From Minisyncoccota bacterium (GTDB lineage Bacteria; Patescibacteriota; Microgenomatia; UBA1400; PJMF01), in assembly GCA_018657765.1 (NCBI GenBank), contig JABHWM010000003.1, forward strand, positions 1 to 49,073: DNA of 49,073 bases, in the 5' to 3' direction. The notes under the pieces are model-generated. The model did not search any database and was not told the origin of the DNA. It saw only the letters and a list, made by a program, of their open reading frames with translations. Shown in pieces: positions 14,799 to 24,365 of the stretch (positions are counted from its first letter, which is position 1; every line of letters begins with the position of its first letter). The position numbers were made by a program, and so were the translations under genes.

Positions 14799-17207
14799 AT
14801 GAAAAACACATCAACACAACATTCTTATCATTGGGCAGATAAACTAATTTCCAATATCTATAAATGGAGGGAAGCTGAGAAACCAGATAAGCTCCATGTC
14901 GATGATATGAAAACTCCATCAGGAAGAGTTCATACAGGTTCATTGCGTGGAGTATTACTTCATGATCTTGTTGCAAAAGTTCTTTCAGAAAAAGAAAAGA
15001 ATGTTATCAATACCTATGTTTTTAATGATATGGATCCAATGGATGGTTTACCTGGGTATCTAAATCAAGAAGAATATAAACAGCACATGGGTAAACCAAT
15101 GTTTATGATTCCGGCTCCCCCATTAAGTGAGTCTGGATTAGACGTAAATTCTATGACTCCAGAAGAAAAAGCTAGATTTGAAAAAGCTGAAAATTTTGGA
15201 GAGTTTTATGCTCAGGACTTTATTGATGCTTTTAGAAAACTAGGTTGTGATCAAGAAATTGTTTGGAGTCATGAACTATATAAATCTGGAAAAATGGATG
15301 AGGTAATTAGAACAGCCCTAGATAATGTAGCTGAAATGAAAAAGATATATAAAGAAATAGCTGATTATGATTTACCTGACAATTGGTATCCTTTTCAGGT
15401 TGTTTGCCCAGACTGTGGAAAGTTAGGAACAACTCTAGTAACTGGTTGGGATGGTGAACAGGTAACTTATGAGTGCCAAAAAAATAAAGTTGAGTGGGCA
15501 GAAGGTTGTGAGAATTCTGGAAAGATTAGTCCTTTTGGAGGAAACGGAAAACTATTATGGAAAGCTGATTGGCCTGCTCATTGGGCACAGATGGAAGTGA
15601 CTATAGAGGGTGCTGGAAAAGATCATTCTTCTGCTGGTGGGTCTCGTGATATGGCTAATGCTATGTTGGAAAAGGTCTATAAAACACCACTTCTTTTTGA
15701 TATTCCTTATGAATGGATTTTGATTCGTGGTACCAAGATGAGTTCTAGTAAAGGTATTGGTACTTCTGCTAGAGAATTTGTAGAGCTATTTCCTCCAGAG
15801 ATAGGACGATATTTATTTGTTAGTAAGCATTACAACAAGGTAATAGATTTTGATCCTACTACTCAGGCAATCCCTGATTTATTTGATGAATATGATCTGG
15901 GTGCCAAGATTTTTTGGAAACAAGAGATTGGTGAAGATATTGATCTAAGAATGGGAAGATCTTTTGAGTTATCACAAATAGATGGTGTTGCTGAAGCTAT
16001 GTTTTTACCTAGATTTAGAGATGTAGCTTTATGGATGCAACATCCAGAAATTAATCTGGTAGAAAAATTTATAGAGATCAAAGGTTCTAAGTTAACAGAG
16101 ATAGAACTAAAAGAACTTGAAGAACGCAGACATTATGCAAGACTTTGGGTTGATCGTTATGCACCTGATGAATATCAGTTAACTTTCAGAGCTGATAAAG
16201 TTGTTAAAGAACTTAATGATCTGACTGAAGAAGAAAAAACTTATTTATCTGAAATTCAAAAATTAATATTAACTAAAGATTGGGATCCTCAAGAGCTACA
16301 ACAAGAAATGTTCAATGTTGCCAAAGAAAGTTTGGGAGCTAGAAAAGGTTTTCAGAGTGTTTATAAAGCTTTCTTAGGAAGAAAATCTGGTCCTAGAGCT
16401 TCTTGGTTTTTATTAAGTTTAAATAAAGAAGAACGAGATGATCGTTTTTATCAGGCTATTCAAGGTATGGAGGAAGAAACTAAAAAATATCGTTATGAAT
16501 TAATTGACGACCCATCTTTATTATCTATCTCCCCTGCTATGGCAGAAAAATATCCAACAGCTACTATTGGTTTGGCAGTAATTAAAGGTATTAAAGTTGA
16601 TAAATCTAATCCTGGTTTAGAAAAAGAAAAACAAGAAATTTTTCAACAATATTATGGTCACACTGCTAAGGATCTAGGTGATTTTTCTGAGTTATCTAGT
16701 TATAGAAAGATGTATAGAGAAATGGGTGTTGATTGGCATTCTCGTAGACCAAGCCCAGAGGCATTATTACGAAGAGTTGTTCAAGGAAAAGAACTTTATA
16801 CAATTAATACTTGTGTTGATGCTTATAATCTTGTTGTTATGCGTAATAGAGTTTCTGCAGGAGCTTTTGATCTGAAAAATATGTCTGGATCAACAATCTT
16901 AGATATTGCTAAAGGTGGTGAGCAGGCTGTTTTTATTGGCAGTGATGATCCAGTAACTTTAAAGGCTGGTGAAGTGTGTTATTTTGATGATAATGGTCCA
17001 TATAATATGGATTTCAATTACCGTGATGCTAGCAGAGTTTTGATTAATGAAGATACTACTGATATTGTATTAAATATTGATGGTATTCATGATATTAGTC
17101 GTGAACAAGTAGAGCAAACTCTACATGATGTTGTTGAGATGATCACTCATTATTGTGGTGGTACTGTAGAAAAAATTGGAATAGTACAAGCAAAGAAGGA
17201 AGACTAA
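14799..17207 (+). CDS. lysS: class I lysyl-tRNA synthetase fused to a B3/4 domain
   Basis: Residues 1 to about 560 are a class I (archaeal-type, LysK) lysyl-tRNA synthetase: HIGH-like HTGSLRG at 45-51, a zinc-ribbon pair (CPDCG ... CQKN ... C), GAGKDHSSAGGSRD, and KMSSSKG at 313-319, with a helical anticodon-binding part after it. Residues about 585-795 are a second, complete domain. It matches the B3/4 domain of the PheRS beta chain, also known as a stand-alone protein (COG3382): VVQGKELYTINTCVDAYN, RVSAGAFDL, AGEVCYFDDNG and NYRDASRVLI. That domain binds and edits aminoacyl-tRNA in PheRS. 802 residues is about the sum of both parts. No frameshift is seen at the junction. Confidence 0.9.
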   Translation: MKNTSTQHSYHWADKLISNIYKWREAEKPDKLHVDDMKTPSGRVHTGSLRGVLLHDLVAKVLSEKEKNVINTYVFNDMDPMDGLPGYLNQEEYKQHMGKPMFMIPAPPLSESGLDVNSMTPEEKARFEKAENFGEFYAQDFIDAFRKLGCDQEIVWSHELYKSGKMDEVIRTALDNVAEMKKIYKEIADYDLPDNWYPFQVVCPDCGKLGTTLVTGWDGEQVTYECQKNKVEWAEGCENSGKISPFGGNGKLLWKADWPAHWAQMEVTIEGAGKDHSSAGGSRDMANAMLEKVYKTPLLFDIPYEWILIRGTKMSSSKGIGTSAREFVELFPPEIGRYLFVSKHYNKVIDFDPTTQAIPDLFDEYDLGAKIFWKQEIGEDIDLRMGRSFELSQIDGVAEAMFLPRFRDVALWMQHPEINLVEKFIEIKGSKLTEIELKELEERRHYARLWVDRYAPDEYQLTFRADKVVKELNDLTEEEKTYLSEIQKLILTKDWDPQELQQEMFNVAKESLGARKGFQSVYKAFLGRKSGPRASWFLLSLNKEERDDRFYQAIQGMEEETKKYRYELIDDPSLLSISPAMAEKYPTATIGLAVIKGIKVDKSNPGLEKEKQEIFQQYYGHTAKDLGDFSELSSYRKMYREMGVDWHSRRPSPEALLRRVVQGKELYTINTCVDAYNLVVMRNRVSAGAFDLKNMSGSTILDIAKGGEQAVFIGSDDPVTLKAGEVCYFDDNGPYNMDFNYRDASRVLINEDTTDIVLNIDGIHDISREQVEQTLHDVVEMITHYCGGTVEKIGIVQAKKED

Positions 17208-17216
17208 ATACTAAAA

Positions 17217-17756
17217 ATGGAAACCCTACCACCCCGCAAACAAGCAGAAGATTTAGTAAAAAAATACATAAAAAATGATAAGCTTTCACATCACTGCAAA
17301 ATGGTAGCTCAGGCAATGTCTGCTTATGCAGAAAAACTTGGTGAAGATGTAGAGTTCTGGTATCAAACTGGCTTATTACATGATCTTGATTGGGAGATGT
17401 ATCCAGATGAACATCCCAATAAAGCTGTCAATGAAATACTTGTAGATTACCCAGCAGAATTGTTAGCAGCTATTCTATCCCATGCTCCAGGAATAACCGG
17501 TAAGCATCCAGTAACAACTATTGAGAAGTATCTTTTTGCTTGTGATGAGTTATCTGGATTAATGCATGCTGTTTCTTTGATGAGACCTAATGGATTTTCA
17601 GATATGAAACCAAAATCAGTCAAGAAAAAAATAAAAGATAAATCTTTTGCTGCTAATGTTAGTAGAGATGATATTAAACAAGGTTTTGAATTAATTGAAA
17701 AAACACCAGATGAACATATTACATTTTTGATAGAAGTATTTAAAAAGGAAGAATAG
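17217..17756 (+). CDS. HD-domain phosphohydrolase
   Basis: Metal-dependent phosphohydrolase of the HD superfamily. The first His lies in LSHHCKMVAQAM (25-26), the HD doublet is at residues 55-56 (GLLHDLDWE), and a later His and Asp (SHAPGI, ACDELSG) complete a likely metal site. 179 residues, a single domain. The ATG follows lysS by 9 bases and the stop is 2 bases before serS, so it is in the lysS-serS operon. The substrate is unknown; relatives cleave nucleotides or signal nucleotides. Confidence 0.82.
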   Translation: METLPPRKQAEDLVKKYIKNDKLSHHCKMVAQAMSAYAEKLGEDVEFWYQTGLLHDLDWEMYPDEHPNKAVNEILVDYPAELLAAILSHAPGITGKHPVTTIEKYLFACDELSGLMHAVSLMRPNGFSDMKPKSVKKKIKDKSFAANVSRDDIKQGFELIEKTPDEHITFLIEVFKKEE

Positions 17757-17758
17757 TT

Positions 17759-19030
17759 ATGTTAGACATTAACTACATCAGGGAAAATCCTGATCAAGTC
17801 AAAAAGGCCTGTGAAGATAAACAGTTAGACTCCTCTGTTGTAGATAGTCTTTTGGCTATAGATGAAAAACGTAGATCTTTGATTGCTCAAGTTCAGGAAT
17901 TGAGAGAAGCTGCAAACAAAAATGTTACAGAGGTAAAAAAACAGGTTGCCAGTGATGGAAAACCAGCTCAAGAATCTATTACTATTGGAAAGCAATTAAA
18001 AGCTCAACTCAAAGAGTTAGAGCCAGAATTGAAGCTTGTAGAAAAAGAATTTTTGAATGATTCTTTGCAGATTCCTAATGTTCCAGCAGCTGATGTTCCA
18101 GTCGGTTCAGATGAATCAGAGAATGAGGTTACTCGTCACGAAGGAGATTTACCAAAGTTTGATTTTGATCCTAAACCTCATCAAGAACTAATGGAAAATC
18201 TAGATATGTTGGATACCAAAAGAGGTGTCAAGATAGCTGGATTCAGAGGATATTTTTTGAAGGGTGATGGTTTATTACTAGAAAGAGCTTTATTGGATTA
18301 TGCTTTGGATGTCATGATCAAATATGACTTTGTACCAATGAGTGCTCCAGTTTTGTTGAATAAAGAAGCCTTTGTTGGAACTGGTTATTTTCCTTGGGGG
18401 CAAGAAGATCATTATAAAACTCAGGATGAAACTATCTTAGCTGGTACTTCAGAAGTAGCTTTGACGGCTTTCCATATGGGTGAGACATTAATTGAAAAAG
18501 ACTTACCAATCAAGATGGCTGGTATTTCTCCATGTTTTCGTAGAGAGATCGGCACTTATGGTAAGGATACTCAAGGAATTGTCAGAGTTCATCAATTTAA
18601 TAAGGTAGAACAAGTTATTTATACAGTAGCTGATGAAGAGGTTACTAGAGAATGGCATCAGAAGATGCTAGGTTACTCAGAAGAGGTCTTAAAAGGCTTG
18701 GGCCTCCCCTATCAGGTATTGTTGATGTGCACTGGTGATATGGGTGCTGGGCAACGCAAGAAATATGATATAGAAACTTGGTTTCCTTTTCAAGAAAAAT
18801 ATCGAGAAACACATTCTGCTAGTTATTTCAATGATTTTCAAGCTAGAAGACTTAATATTCGTTATCAGGCAAAAGATGGTACTTTGAAACATGTTTATAC
18901 GCTCAATAATACTGTCGCAGCATCTCCTCGTTTACTTGCTGCAATGATCGAAAATTATCAGCAAGCTGACGGAAGTATTCTTGTTCCTGAAGTTTTACAA
19001 CCATATATAAAAAAAGAAGTAATTCGCTAG
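17759..19030 (+). CDS. serS: seryl-tRNA synthetase
   Basis: Class II enzyme charging tRNA-Ser. The N-terminal antiparallel coiled-coil arm that grips the tRNA long arm spans about 30-100. The catalytic core has GTGYFPWG, AGTSEVALTA, the motif 2 loop CFRREIG and the motif 3 stretch TLNNTVAASPRLLAAMIEN. 423 residues, full length. It begins 2 bases after the HD gene. Confidence 0.97.
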   Translation: MLDINYIRENPDQVKKACEDKQLDSSVVDSLLAIDEKRRSLIAQVQELREAANKNVTEVKKQVASDGKPAQESITIGKQLKAQLKELEPELKLVEKEFLNDSLQIPNVPAADVPVGSDESENEVTRHEGDLPKFDFDPKPHQELMENLDMLDTKRGVKIAGFRGYFLKGDGLLLERALLDYALDVMIKYDFVPMSAPVLLNKEAFVGTGYFPWGQEDHYKTQDETILAGTSEVALTAFHMGETLIEKDLPIKMAGISPCFRREIGTYGKDTQGIVRVHQFNKVEQVIYTVADEEVTREWHQKMLGYSEEVLKGLGLPYQVLLMCTGDMGAGQRKKYDIETWFPFQEKYRETHSASYFNDFQARRLNIRYQAKDGTLKHVYTLNNTVAASPRLLAAMIENYQQADGSILVPEVLQPYIKKEVIR

Positions 19031-19044
19031 CCTGGAGTTTATAA

Positions 19045-19737
19045 ATGTCTAAGATTCTCATTTTTTCTGATTCTCATTTATCTCCTAGGTTTAATGAAGA
19101 TTATTTTGAAAAAATATCTAGTTTAATCAAACAGGCAGATCAAGTAATTATTAATGGTGATTTTTGGGAAGGATATTTTTATAGTTTTGATGAGTTTTTA
19201 AACTCACCATGGAAAGAACTTTTCCCCTTACTCAAAGAAAAAAAAACTGTTTATATACATGGAAATCATGATCTGGCAAAGTATCTTGATGAAAGAACCT
19301 CCTTGTTTTCAGATATAGTTGCTGAGTCTTATGAATTTAGTTCTGGGGGAAAAGATTTTGTTTGTCTTCATGGTCACCAATATATAGAAAGTCCTCAAAA
19401 ACAATCATTAATGATGAGATCAAAGTTTTTATTGGGATCTTTATATCTCGTATATTATGTTGGTATGTGGTTATTAAATGAAAGTTTTTGGAAAATTTAT
19501 GCTTTTGAGAACAATAGATTGAAGAAGGTTCAAAAAAATGAATTTCCTGGGAAAATATTGATAACTGGTCATACTCACTTGATGGAAAAAGACGATCAAT
19601 TTATTAACTTGGGTGTTATGAGTTTTGGCTTTTTTGAGTATGCTTGGCTAGAGAATGGAGAAATAAGACAGTATAAAGAAAGATATAAAGTATCATTTAA
19701 AGAGCGTTTTTCTGGATTTTTTCGTCTGAAAAATTAA
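19045..19737 (+). CDS. metallophosphoesterase (LpxH-like family)
   Basis: Calcineurin-like phosphoesterase with the dinuclear metal motifs in order: DSH (9-11), NGDFWEG, HGNHD, LHGHQY and GHTH. The fold resembles UDP-2,3-diacylglucosamine hydrolase LpxH, but no lipid A genes are in view and the likely host lineage lacks lipid A, so that substrate is doubtful. A hydrophobic stretch near 133-150 (LLGSLYLVYYVGMWLL) may bind membrane. TGGAG precedes ATG 19045. It follows serS by 14 bases. Confidence 0.8.
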   Translation: MSKILIFSDSHLSPRFNEDYFEKISSLIKQADQVIINGDFWEGYFYSFDEFLNSPWKELFPLLKEKKTVYIHGNHDLAKYLDERTSLFSDIVAESYEFSSGGKDFVCLHGHQYIESPQKQSLMMRSKFLLGSLYLVYYVGMWLLNESFWKIYAFENNRLKKVQKNEFPGKILITGHTHLMEKDDQFINLGVMSFGFFEYAWLENGEIRQYKERYKVSFKERFSGFFRLKN

Positions 19738-19748
19738 CTTCTTTGATC

Positions 19749-19754
19749 TATAAT
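19749..19754 (+). promoter_or_regulatory. -10 element for secA, leaderless
   Basis: TATAAT at 19749-19754, 8 bases before ATG 19763. No convincing -35 and no Shine-Dalgarno. Confidence 0.5.
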
Positions 19755-19762
19755 GAACCCCT

Positions 19763-22705
19763 ATGTTTAAGTTTTTCGCATCCCTATTTGATGAAAATAA
19801 GAAGAGTCTTGATTCTTATCAAAAAATAGTTAATCAAATTAATGATCTAGAACCAAAGATTCAGAAATTGTCTGATACCAAACTTGCTTCTCAGACCAAG
19901 AAATTCAAAAAAATTATCTCAAAAGTTCGTGCAGAGGTTGTTCCAGGTGATTCTGAAGCAATGGCCAAAGCAGAAGAAAGGATCTTAGATGAGATTCTTC
20001 CAGAAGCTTTTGCGACTGTCAGAGAAGTTGCCAATCGTGTACTTGGGATGCGTCATTATGATGTTCAGCTACTTGCTGGAATAGCTCTTCATAAAAAAAA
20101 CGTTACTGAACAAAAAACTGGAGAAGGAAAAACATTAACTGTTACTGCTCCTTTATATCTGAATGCTCTTCTAGAAAAAGGTGCTCATTTAGTTACAGTA
20201 AATGATTACTTGGCCGAAATTGGTGTGGGTTGGATGGGTCCTGTTTATAACTTCTTGGGGTTAAAGACCTCTGTGATAGTTCATGATCATTCCCGTTTAT
20301 TTGACCCTAGTGTTGATAGTGAAGATAGAGGCGATGAGCGCCTTGAACACTTTGTAGAGATTTCACGTAAAGAGGCTTATTTAACTGATATTACTTATGG
20401 AACTAATAATGAGTTTGGTTTTGATTATCTCAGGGATAATATGGCTCAAGATTTGAGTAGCATGACACAACGTCAGGATAATGCTCATCACTTTACTATT
20501 GTTGATGAAGCTGATTCTATTTTGATTGATGAAGCTAGAACACCTTTGATTATTTCAGCACCAGATTCAGAACCTACCAAGAAATATTATGATGCTGCTC
20601 ATATGGTCAAATCTTTGACTCGTGATCAGGACTACTCTATTGATGAAAAATCTAGATCAGTTACTTTGACTGACCTTGGTGTAAAAAGAATTGAACAAAA
20701 ACTAGGGGTTAAAAACCTTTATGAAGAAAGTTTTGATACTATTCATCATGTTGAATCTGCTTTGAAAGCAATGACCCTCTATCATCGTGATAAAGAATAT
20801 ATTGTTCGTGATAAAGAGGTAGTGATTGTTGATGACCACACGGGTCGTTTGATGTATGGTCGTCGTTACTCTGATGGGTTACATCAATCTATCGAGGCCA
20901 AAGAAAATGTTACTATCCAACAAGAATCAAGAACTTTGGCTAGTATTTCTATCCAGAATTACTTTCGTTTGTATCACAAGCTTTCTGGAATGACAGGAAC
21001 TGCTTCTACAGAAGCTGAAGAGTTTAATACTATTTATAACGTTAATGTATTGATTATTCCTACACATAGACCGGTTGTTCGTGAAGATAGTAACGATGTT
21101 GTTTATAAAACAGTTGCTGCAAAATATTCAGCGATTGTACGAGAAGCAGAGGCTCTTCATAAAGAAGGTAGACCAGTTCTTGTTGGTACTCGTTCTATTG
21201 AAAATAACCAGATTATTGCTCAGTTCTTGCAGAGAAAAAAGGTTCCTCATCAAGTTTTGAATGCAAAAAATAATGAAAAAGAAGCTTTTATTATCTCTGA
21301 TGCTGGAAAAAAAGGAGCAATTACTGTTGCTACTAATATTGCTGGTCGTGGAGTTGATATTGTATTGGGAGGAGCTTCTCCTGAGTTAAAAGAGTTTCGT
21401 AAAAAAACTCAAACAAAAAAGAAAACAGCTCTTCCAGAAAAATACAAAGACCTTCGTCTTCCTACAAATATTAATCCAGGCAACTATAAACTCAAAGAAT
21501 ATGCAGCTGCTATAAAAGCTTGGCAAGAAGCTCATGATGAAGTAGTAGAACTTGGTGGTCTACACATTATTGGTACAGAACGCCATGAATCTCGTCGTAT
21601 TGATAATCAGCTAAGAGGAAGAGCCGGTCGTCAAGGTGATCCAGGATCTTCTCAATTCTTTGTTTCTTTGGATGATGAAGTTATGCGTATTTTTGGTGGT
21701 GAACAGATTGCTAAAGTTATGGATTTCCTAAAGATAGAAGAAAACCAACCTATTGAACATGGCATGATTGGAAAATCTATCGAATCAGCACAGGTTAAGG
21801 TTGAAGGATTTTTCTTTGATCAACGTAAGAGATTAGTTGAGTTTGATGATGTGATGAATATGCATCGTGATATTTTATATAGTCGTCGTAGAAAACTTTT
21901 AGAAAATAGTGCTCAAGAAGGTGAAAGTCTTTTGAGAGAGCAGATTATTGAATATTTAGAAAATGAAGTTGAGTCTATTGTTATGACTAGAACAGCAGAA
22001 GGCTTTACAGATGAAATGTATGATTTAGTAATCAAAGATTTTGTAAAACTTATTCCTTTTGATCAAACATCACAAAATCGTTTGCGTAAAGATATTGCTA
22101 ACTTGGAAAATGAACAAGAGATTATTGAAAAATATCAAGAGATTATTCGCAAGACTTATGATTCTAGAATAAAAGTTCTTGGTAAAGAACAGTTCAAGTC
22201 TCTAGAAAAAGTAGTTGTGTTATCTACTATTGATGAAAAATGGATGGATCATCTAGATGAAATAGATAGTCTCCGTGAAGGTATCTGGTTGCGTGGTGAT
22301 AAAAAAACAGTTCTTTCTGAATATAAGAAAGAAGCTTTTATTATGTTTGAAAAATTAGTTCAAAGTATTGAGAGCACTATTGCTAATCGTATATTCAGAA
22401 TTCATCCTGTTCAAAGGCCTTTGCAGCCAGTTGTACCAAAGAATATAGAACTTAAAAAAGAAAATATTCATGAGAGTTTAGCCAAAGAAGTATCTGATGC
22501 TACTCCCCCATCTGCTGCAGCACCAAGAAAGACAAAAGGATCTTTGGGTGATCTTGCTCAGGCTTTGGGAACAGCAAAGGCTGGGGCTGCTCCACAACCT
22601 GGTTCTAAGAAAATAAAAATCAAGAGAAATGATCCTTGTCCATGCGGTAGTGGTCGCAAATACAAGAAATGTGGTTTGATAGATGCTCCTGAGCATAAGG
22701 GATAG
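19763..22705 (+). CDS. secA: preprotein translocase ATPase SecA
   Basis: Motor that drives secretion through SecYEG. Walker A is KTGEGKT, the DEAD-type Walker B is VDEADSILIDEARTPL, and the second RecA-like domain has TNIAGRGVDIVLG and RQGDPGSSQFFVS. The helical scaffold and wing domain follow. The C terminus carries the zinc motif CPCGSGRKYKKC. 980 residues, slightly longer than E. coli SecA, with extra sequence around 535-575 (KKTQTKKKTALPEKYKDLR) next to the second ATPase domain, a place where many bacterial SecAs carry an insert. Confidence 0.98.
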   Translation: MFKFFASLFDENKKSLDSYQKIVNQINDLEPKIQKLSDTKLASQTKKFKKIISKVRAEVVPGDSEAMAKAEERILDEILPEAFATVREVANRVLGMRHYDVQLLAGIALHKKNVTEQKTGEGKTLTVTAPLYLNALLEKGAHLVTVNDYLAEIGVGWMGPVYNFLGLKTSVIVHDHSRLFDPSVDSEDRGDERLEHFVEISRKEAYLTDITYGTNNEFGFDYLRDNMAQDLSSMTQRQDNAHHFTIVDEADSILIDEARTPLIISAPDSEPTKKYYDAAHMVKSLTRDQDYSIDEKSRSVTLTDLGVKRIEQKLGVKNLYEESFDTIHHVESALKAMTLYHRDKEYIVRDKEVVIVDDHTGRLMYGRRYSDGLHQSIEAKENVTIQQESRTLASISIQNYFRLYHKLSGMTGTASTEAEEFNTIYNVNVLIIPTHRPVVREDSNDVVYKTVAAKYSAIVREAEALHKEGRPVLVGTRSIENNQIIAQFLQRKKVPHQVLNAKNNEKEAFIISDAGKKGAITVATNIAGRGVDIVLGGASPELKEFRKKTQTKKKTALPEKYKDLRLPTNINPGNYKLKEYAAAIKAWQEAHDEVVELGGLHIIGTERHESRRIDNQLRGRAGRQGDPGSSQFFVSLDDEVMRIFGGEQIAKVMDFLKIEENQPIEHGMIGKSIESAQVKVEGFFFDQRKRLVEFDDVMNMHRDILYSRRRKLLENSAQEGESLLREQIIEYLENEVESIVMTRTAEGFTDEMYDLVIKDFVKLIPFDQTSQNRLRKDIANLENEQEIIEKYQEIIRKTYDSRIKVLGKEQFKSLEKVVVLSTIDEKWMDHLDEIDSLREGIWLRGDKKTVLSEYKKEAFIMFEKLVQSIESTIANRIFRIHPVQRPLQPVVPKNIELKKENIHESLAKEVSDATPPSAAAPRKTKGSLGDLAQALGTAKAGAAPQPGSKKIKIKRNDPCPCGSGRKYKKCGLIDAPEHKG

Positions 22706-22728
22706 TAAGAAAATTTATATTATTTATT

Positions 22729-23577
22729 ATGCCAGAACTTCCAGAAGTAGAAACAGTTGCCCGTAGATTGAGTACTGTTCTTTCTGGAAAGGTTATCCAA
22801 GGTGTTAGTGTTCTAAGAGAAAAAAGTTTCCAAGGTGATCCTAGTAGATTAACTGGATTGACCATAAAAAGTGTTTCTAGAAGAGCCAAGATTATCTCTA
22901 TTAATTTCCATGAAGATATAAAAATTATTGTTCATCTCAAAATGACTGGTCAACTTATTTATTTTTCCAAAAAAGAAAAGATTGGTGGCGGACATCCATC
23001 TCAAGATTGGGTATCAAAGTTACCTAGTAGTCACACCAGAATTGTTATGGATCTTTCGGATGGAGCTAAGTTATTTTTTAATGATATGAGAGTCTTTGGT
23101 TGGTGGAAGGTTGTCTCTGGAGAAGGAGCAGAACTAGAGTTTCAAAAATATGGACCAGATGTAAATACTGATGCTTTTTCTTTGGAATATTTTTTATCAA
23201 AGTTACCAAATAGAAGAGTTTCTATAAAACAAGTAGTTATGGATAATAAAGTCGTAGCTGGAATTGGTAACATCTATGCCAGTGAAGCTTTGTTCCTGGC
23301 TAAAATAGATCCAACTAGAGCAACTAATAGTTTATCTAAAAAAGAAGTAACCAGACTTTTTCCTTTTTTGAAAAAAGTAATCGAGGATGGTATAAATGCA
23401 GGAGGAACAACCTTTGACGGAAAGTATGTAGATGTTTTTGGTTTTGCTGGAAGTTACCAAAATCAATTAAAGGTTTATGGACAGGATGGAGAAAATTGTA
23501 AAATTTGTAAAAGTATTATTGAAAAAGTAAAACTAGGAGGAAGAGGAAGTTACTTTTGTCCTAGTTGTCAAAAATAA
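22729..23577 (+). CDS. mutM: formamidopyrimidine-DNA glycosylase
   Basis: Removes 8-oxoguanine and formamidopyrimidines from DNA and cuts the strand. N-terminal catalytic PELPEVETV (Pro2, Glu3), a conserved Lys in HLKMTGQL, the H2TH region VAGIGNIYASEALF and a C-terminal zinc finger C-x2-C-x16-C-x2-C. 282 residues, complete. It lies 23 bases after secA and just before a MutT-like Nudix gene, which would act in the same oxidised-guanine pathway. Confidence 0.97.
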   Translation: MPELPEVETVARRLSTVLSGKVIQGVSVLREKSFQGDPSRLTGLTIKSVSRRAKIISINFHEDIKIIVHLKMTGQLIYFSKKEKIGGGHPSQDWVSKLPSSHTRIVMDLSDGAKLFFNDMRVFGWWKVVSGEGAELEFQKYGPDVNTDAFSLEYFLSKLPNRRVSIKQVVMDNKVVAGIGNIYASEALFLAKIDPTRATNSLSKKEVTRLFPFLKKVIEDGINAGGTTFDGKYVDVFGFAGSYQNQLKVYGQDGENCKICKSIIEKVKLGGRGSYFCPSCQK

Positions 23578-23634
23578 AAAAATAATTAAATTAAATAATC
23601 TATTTTATAAAATAAATAAAACAATATAAAAAAA

Positions 23635-24126
23635 ATGAAAAAAACAATCTATTCAGTTACTAATTTTCTACACTATAAAGATGAATATCTTTTTATTCAT
23701 CGTACAAAAAGAACCAATAAAGTAGATGGTAATAGGCTGAATGGTATTGGAGGAAAGCTAGAACCTAAAGAGAATTTTTTGCAAGCGGCTATCCGTGAGA
23801 CCCAAGAAGAAACTGGGTTTGTAGTTACTGAAGATAATATAAAACTAGCTGGAGTAGTTAGAATGCAAGGTGGTTATGAAGATGACTGGATGATGTGTTT
23901 TTTCAAGATAGAAGTATCTTCCAAAGAAGTCCCTTTGGGTCTAGAAAATGATGAAGGTGAGTTAATTTGGTTACCAGCAGATAAAGTTCTGACAAGTGGT
24001 TATGAGTTAGTAGATGATCTTAATTATTGTTTCCAAGATATTGTAGCTGGTAAGATTCCTTTTATGGCTCATGCAGAGGTAGATGAGCATGAAAAAGTGA
24101 AGAACTGGAATGTTAGTTATTCATAG
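23635..24126 (+). CDS. Nudix hydrolase, MutT-like
   Basis: Nudix box complete: GGKLEPKENFLQAAIRET followed by QEETGF, fitting G-x5-E-x7-REUxEExGU. It cleaves nucleoside diphosphate derivatives. The position next to mutM and the MutT/MTH1-like pattern (GIGGKLE, then a Trp-rich end) suggest removal of 8-oxo-dGTP, which is inference. 163 residues. It starts after an AT-rich gap of 57 bases without a Shine-Dalgarno. Confidence 0.85.
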   Translation: MKKTIYSVTNFLHYKDEYLFIHRTKRTNKVDGNRLNGIGGKLEPKENFLQAAIRETQEETGFVVTEDNIKLAGVVRMQGGYEDDWMMCFFKIEVSSKEVPLGLENDEGELIWLPADKVLTSGYELVDDLNYCFQDIVAGKIPFMAHAEVDEHEKVKNWNVSYS

Positions 24127-24175
24127 ATTTTTATTATTTTATATAAATTAAAATAAATTTAATTAGGCCTATAAT

Positions 24176-24204
24176 TTGACAAAAAGAGATGATTAATATA
24201 TAAT
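24176..24204 (+). promoter_or_regulatory. perfect-consensus promoter of the zinc-ribbon unit
   Basis: TTGACA (24176-24181), exactly 17 bp, TATAAT (24199-24204). It is the only full-consensus sigma-70-type promoter I found in the window. It predicts a strong transcript starting near 24211, with a leader of about 155 bases before the first zinc-ribbon gene. The -10 lies inside a small inverted repeat (GATTAAT/ATTAATC). Confidence 0.75.
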
Positions 24205-24281
24205 TAATCTTTTGTTTTAGTAAAGATATTGCGTCTTTATTAAAAATAAAAAATCGTACTTTAAAATACTATTTAAAAACA

Positions 24282-24335
24282 TTTTTTTAGGTGGTTATAA
24301 GAGAATATTTATTTTTTTATAACTGCCTAAAAAAA
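24282..24335 (+). promoter_or_regulatory. 19-bp hairpin in the 5' leader
   Basis: Left arm 24282-24300 (seven T, then AGGTGGTTATAA) pairs with right arm 24317-24335 (TTATAACTGCCT, then A run). There are 19 consecutive pairs including two G-U, with a 16-base loop. It lies in the leader of the zinc-ribbon unit, 30 bases before the start codon and just before the Shine-Dalgarno, so it could control translation or mRNA stability. Confidence 0.55.
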
Positions 24336-24365
24336 AACTTAATCTTGGTGGTGAGGGAGAAGCTT

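Noticed and set aside
24191..24218. Hairpin GATTAAT/ATTAATC plus T run as terminator of the MutT-like gene
   Set aside because: The stem is pure A/T except its ends and overlaps the -10 of a perfect-consensus promoter, so the promoter reading is preferred. A weak double role remains possible.
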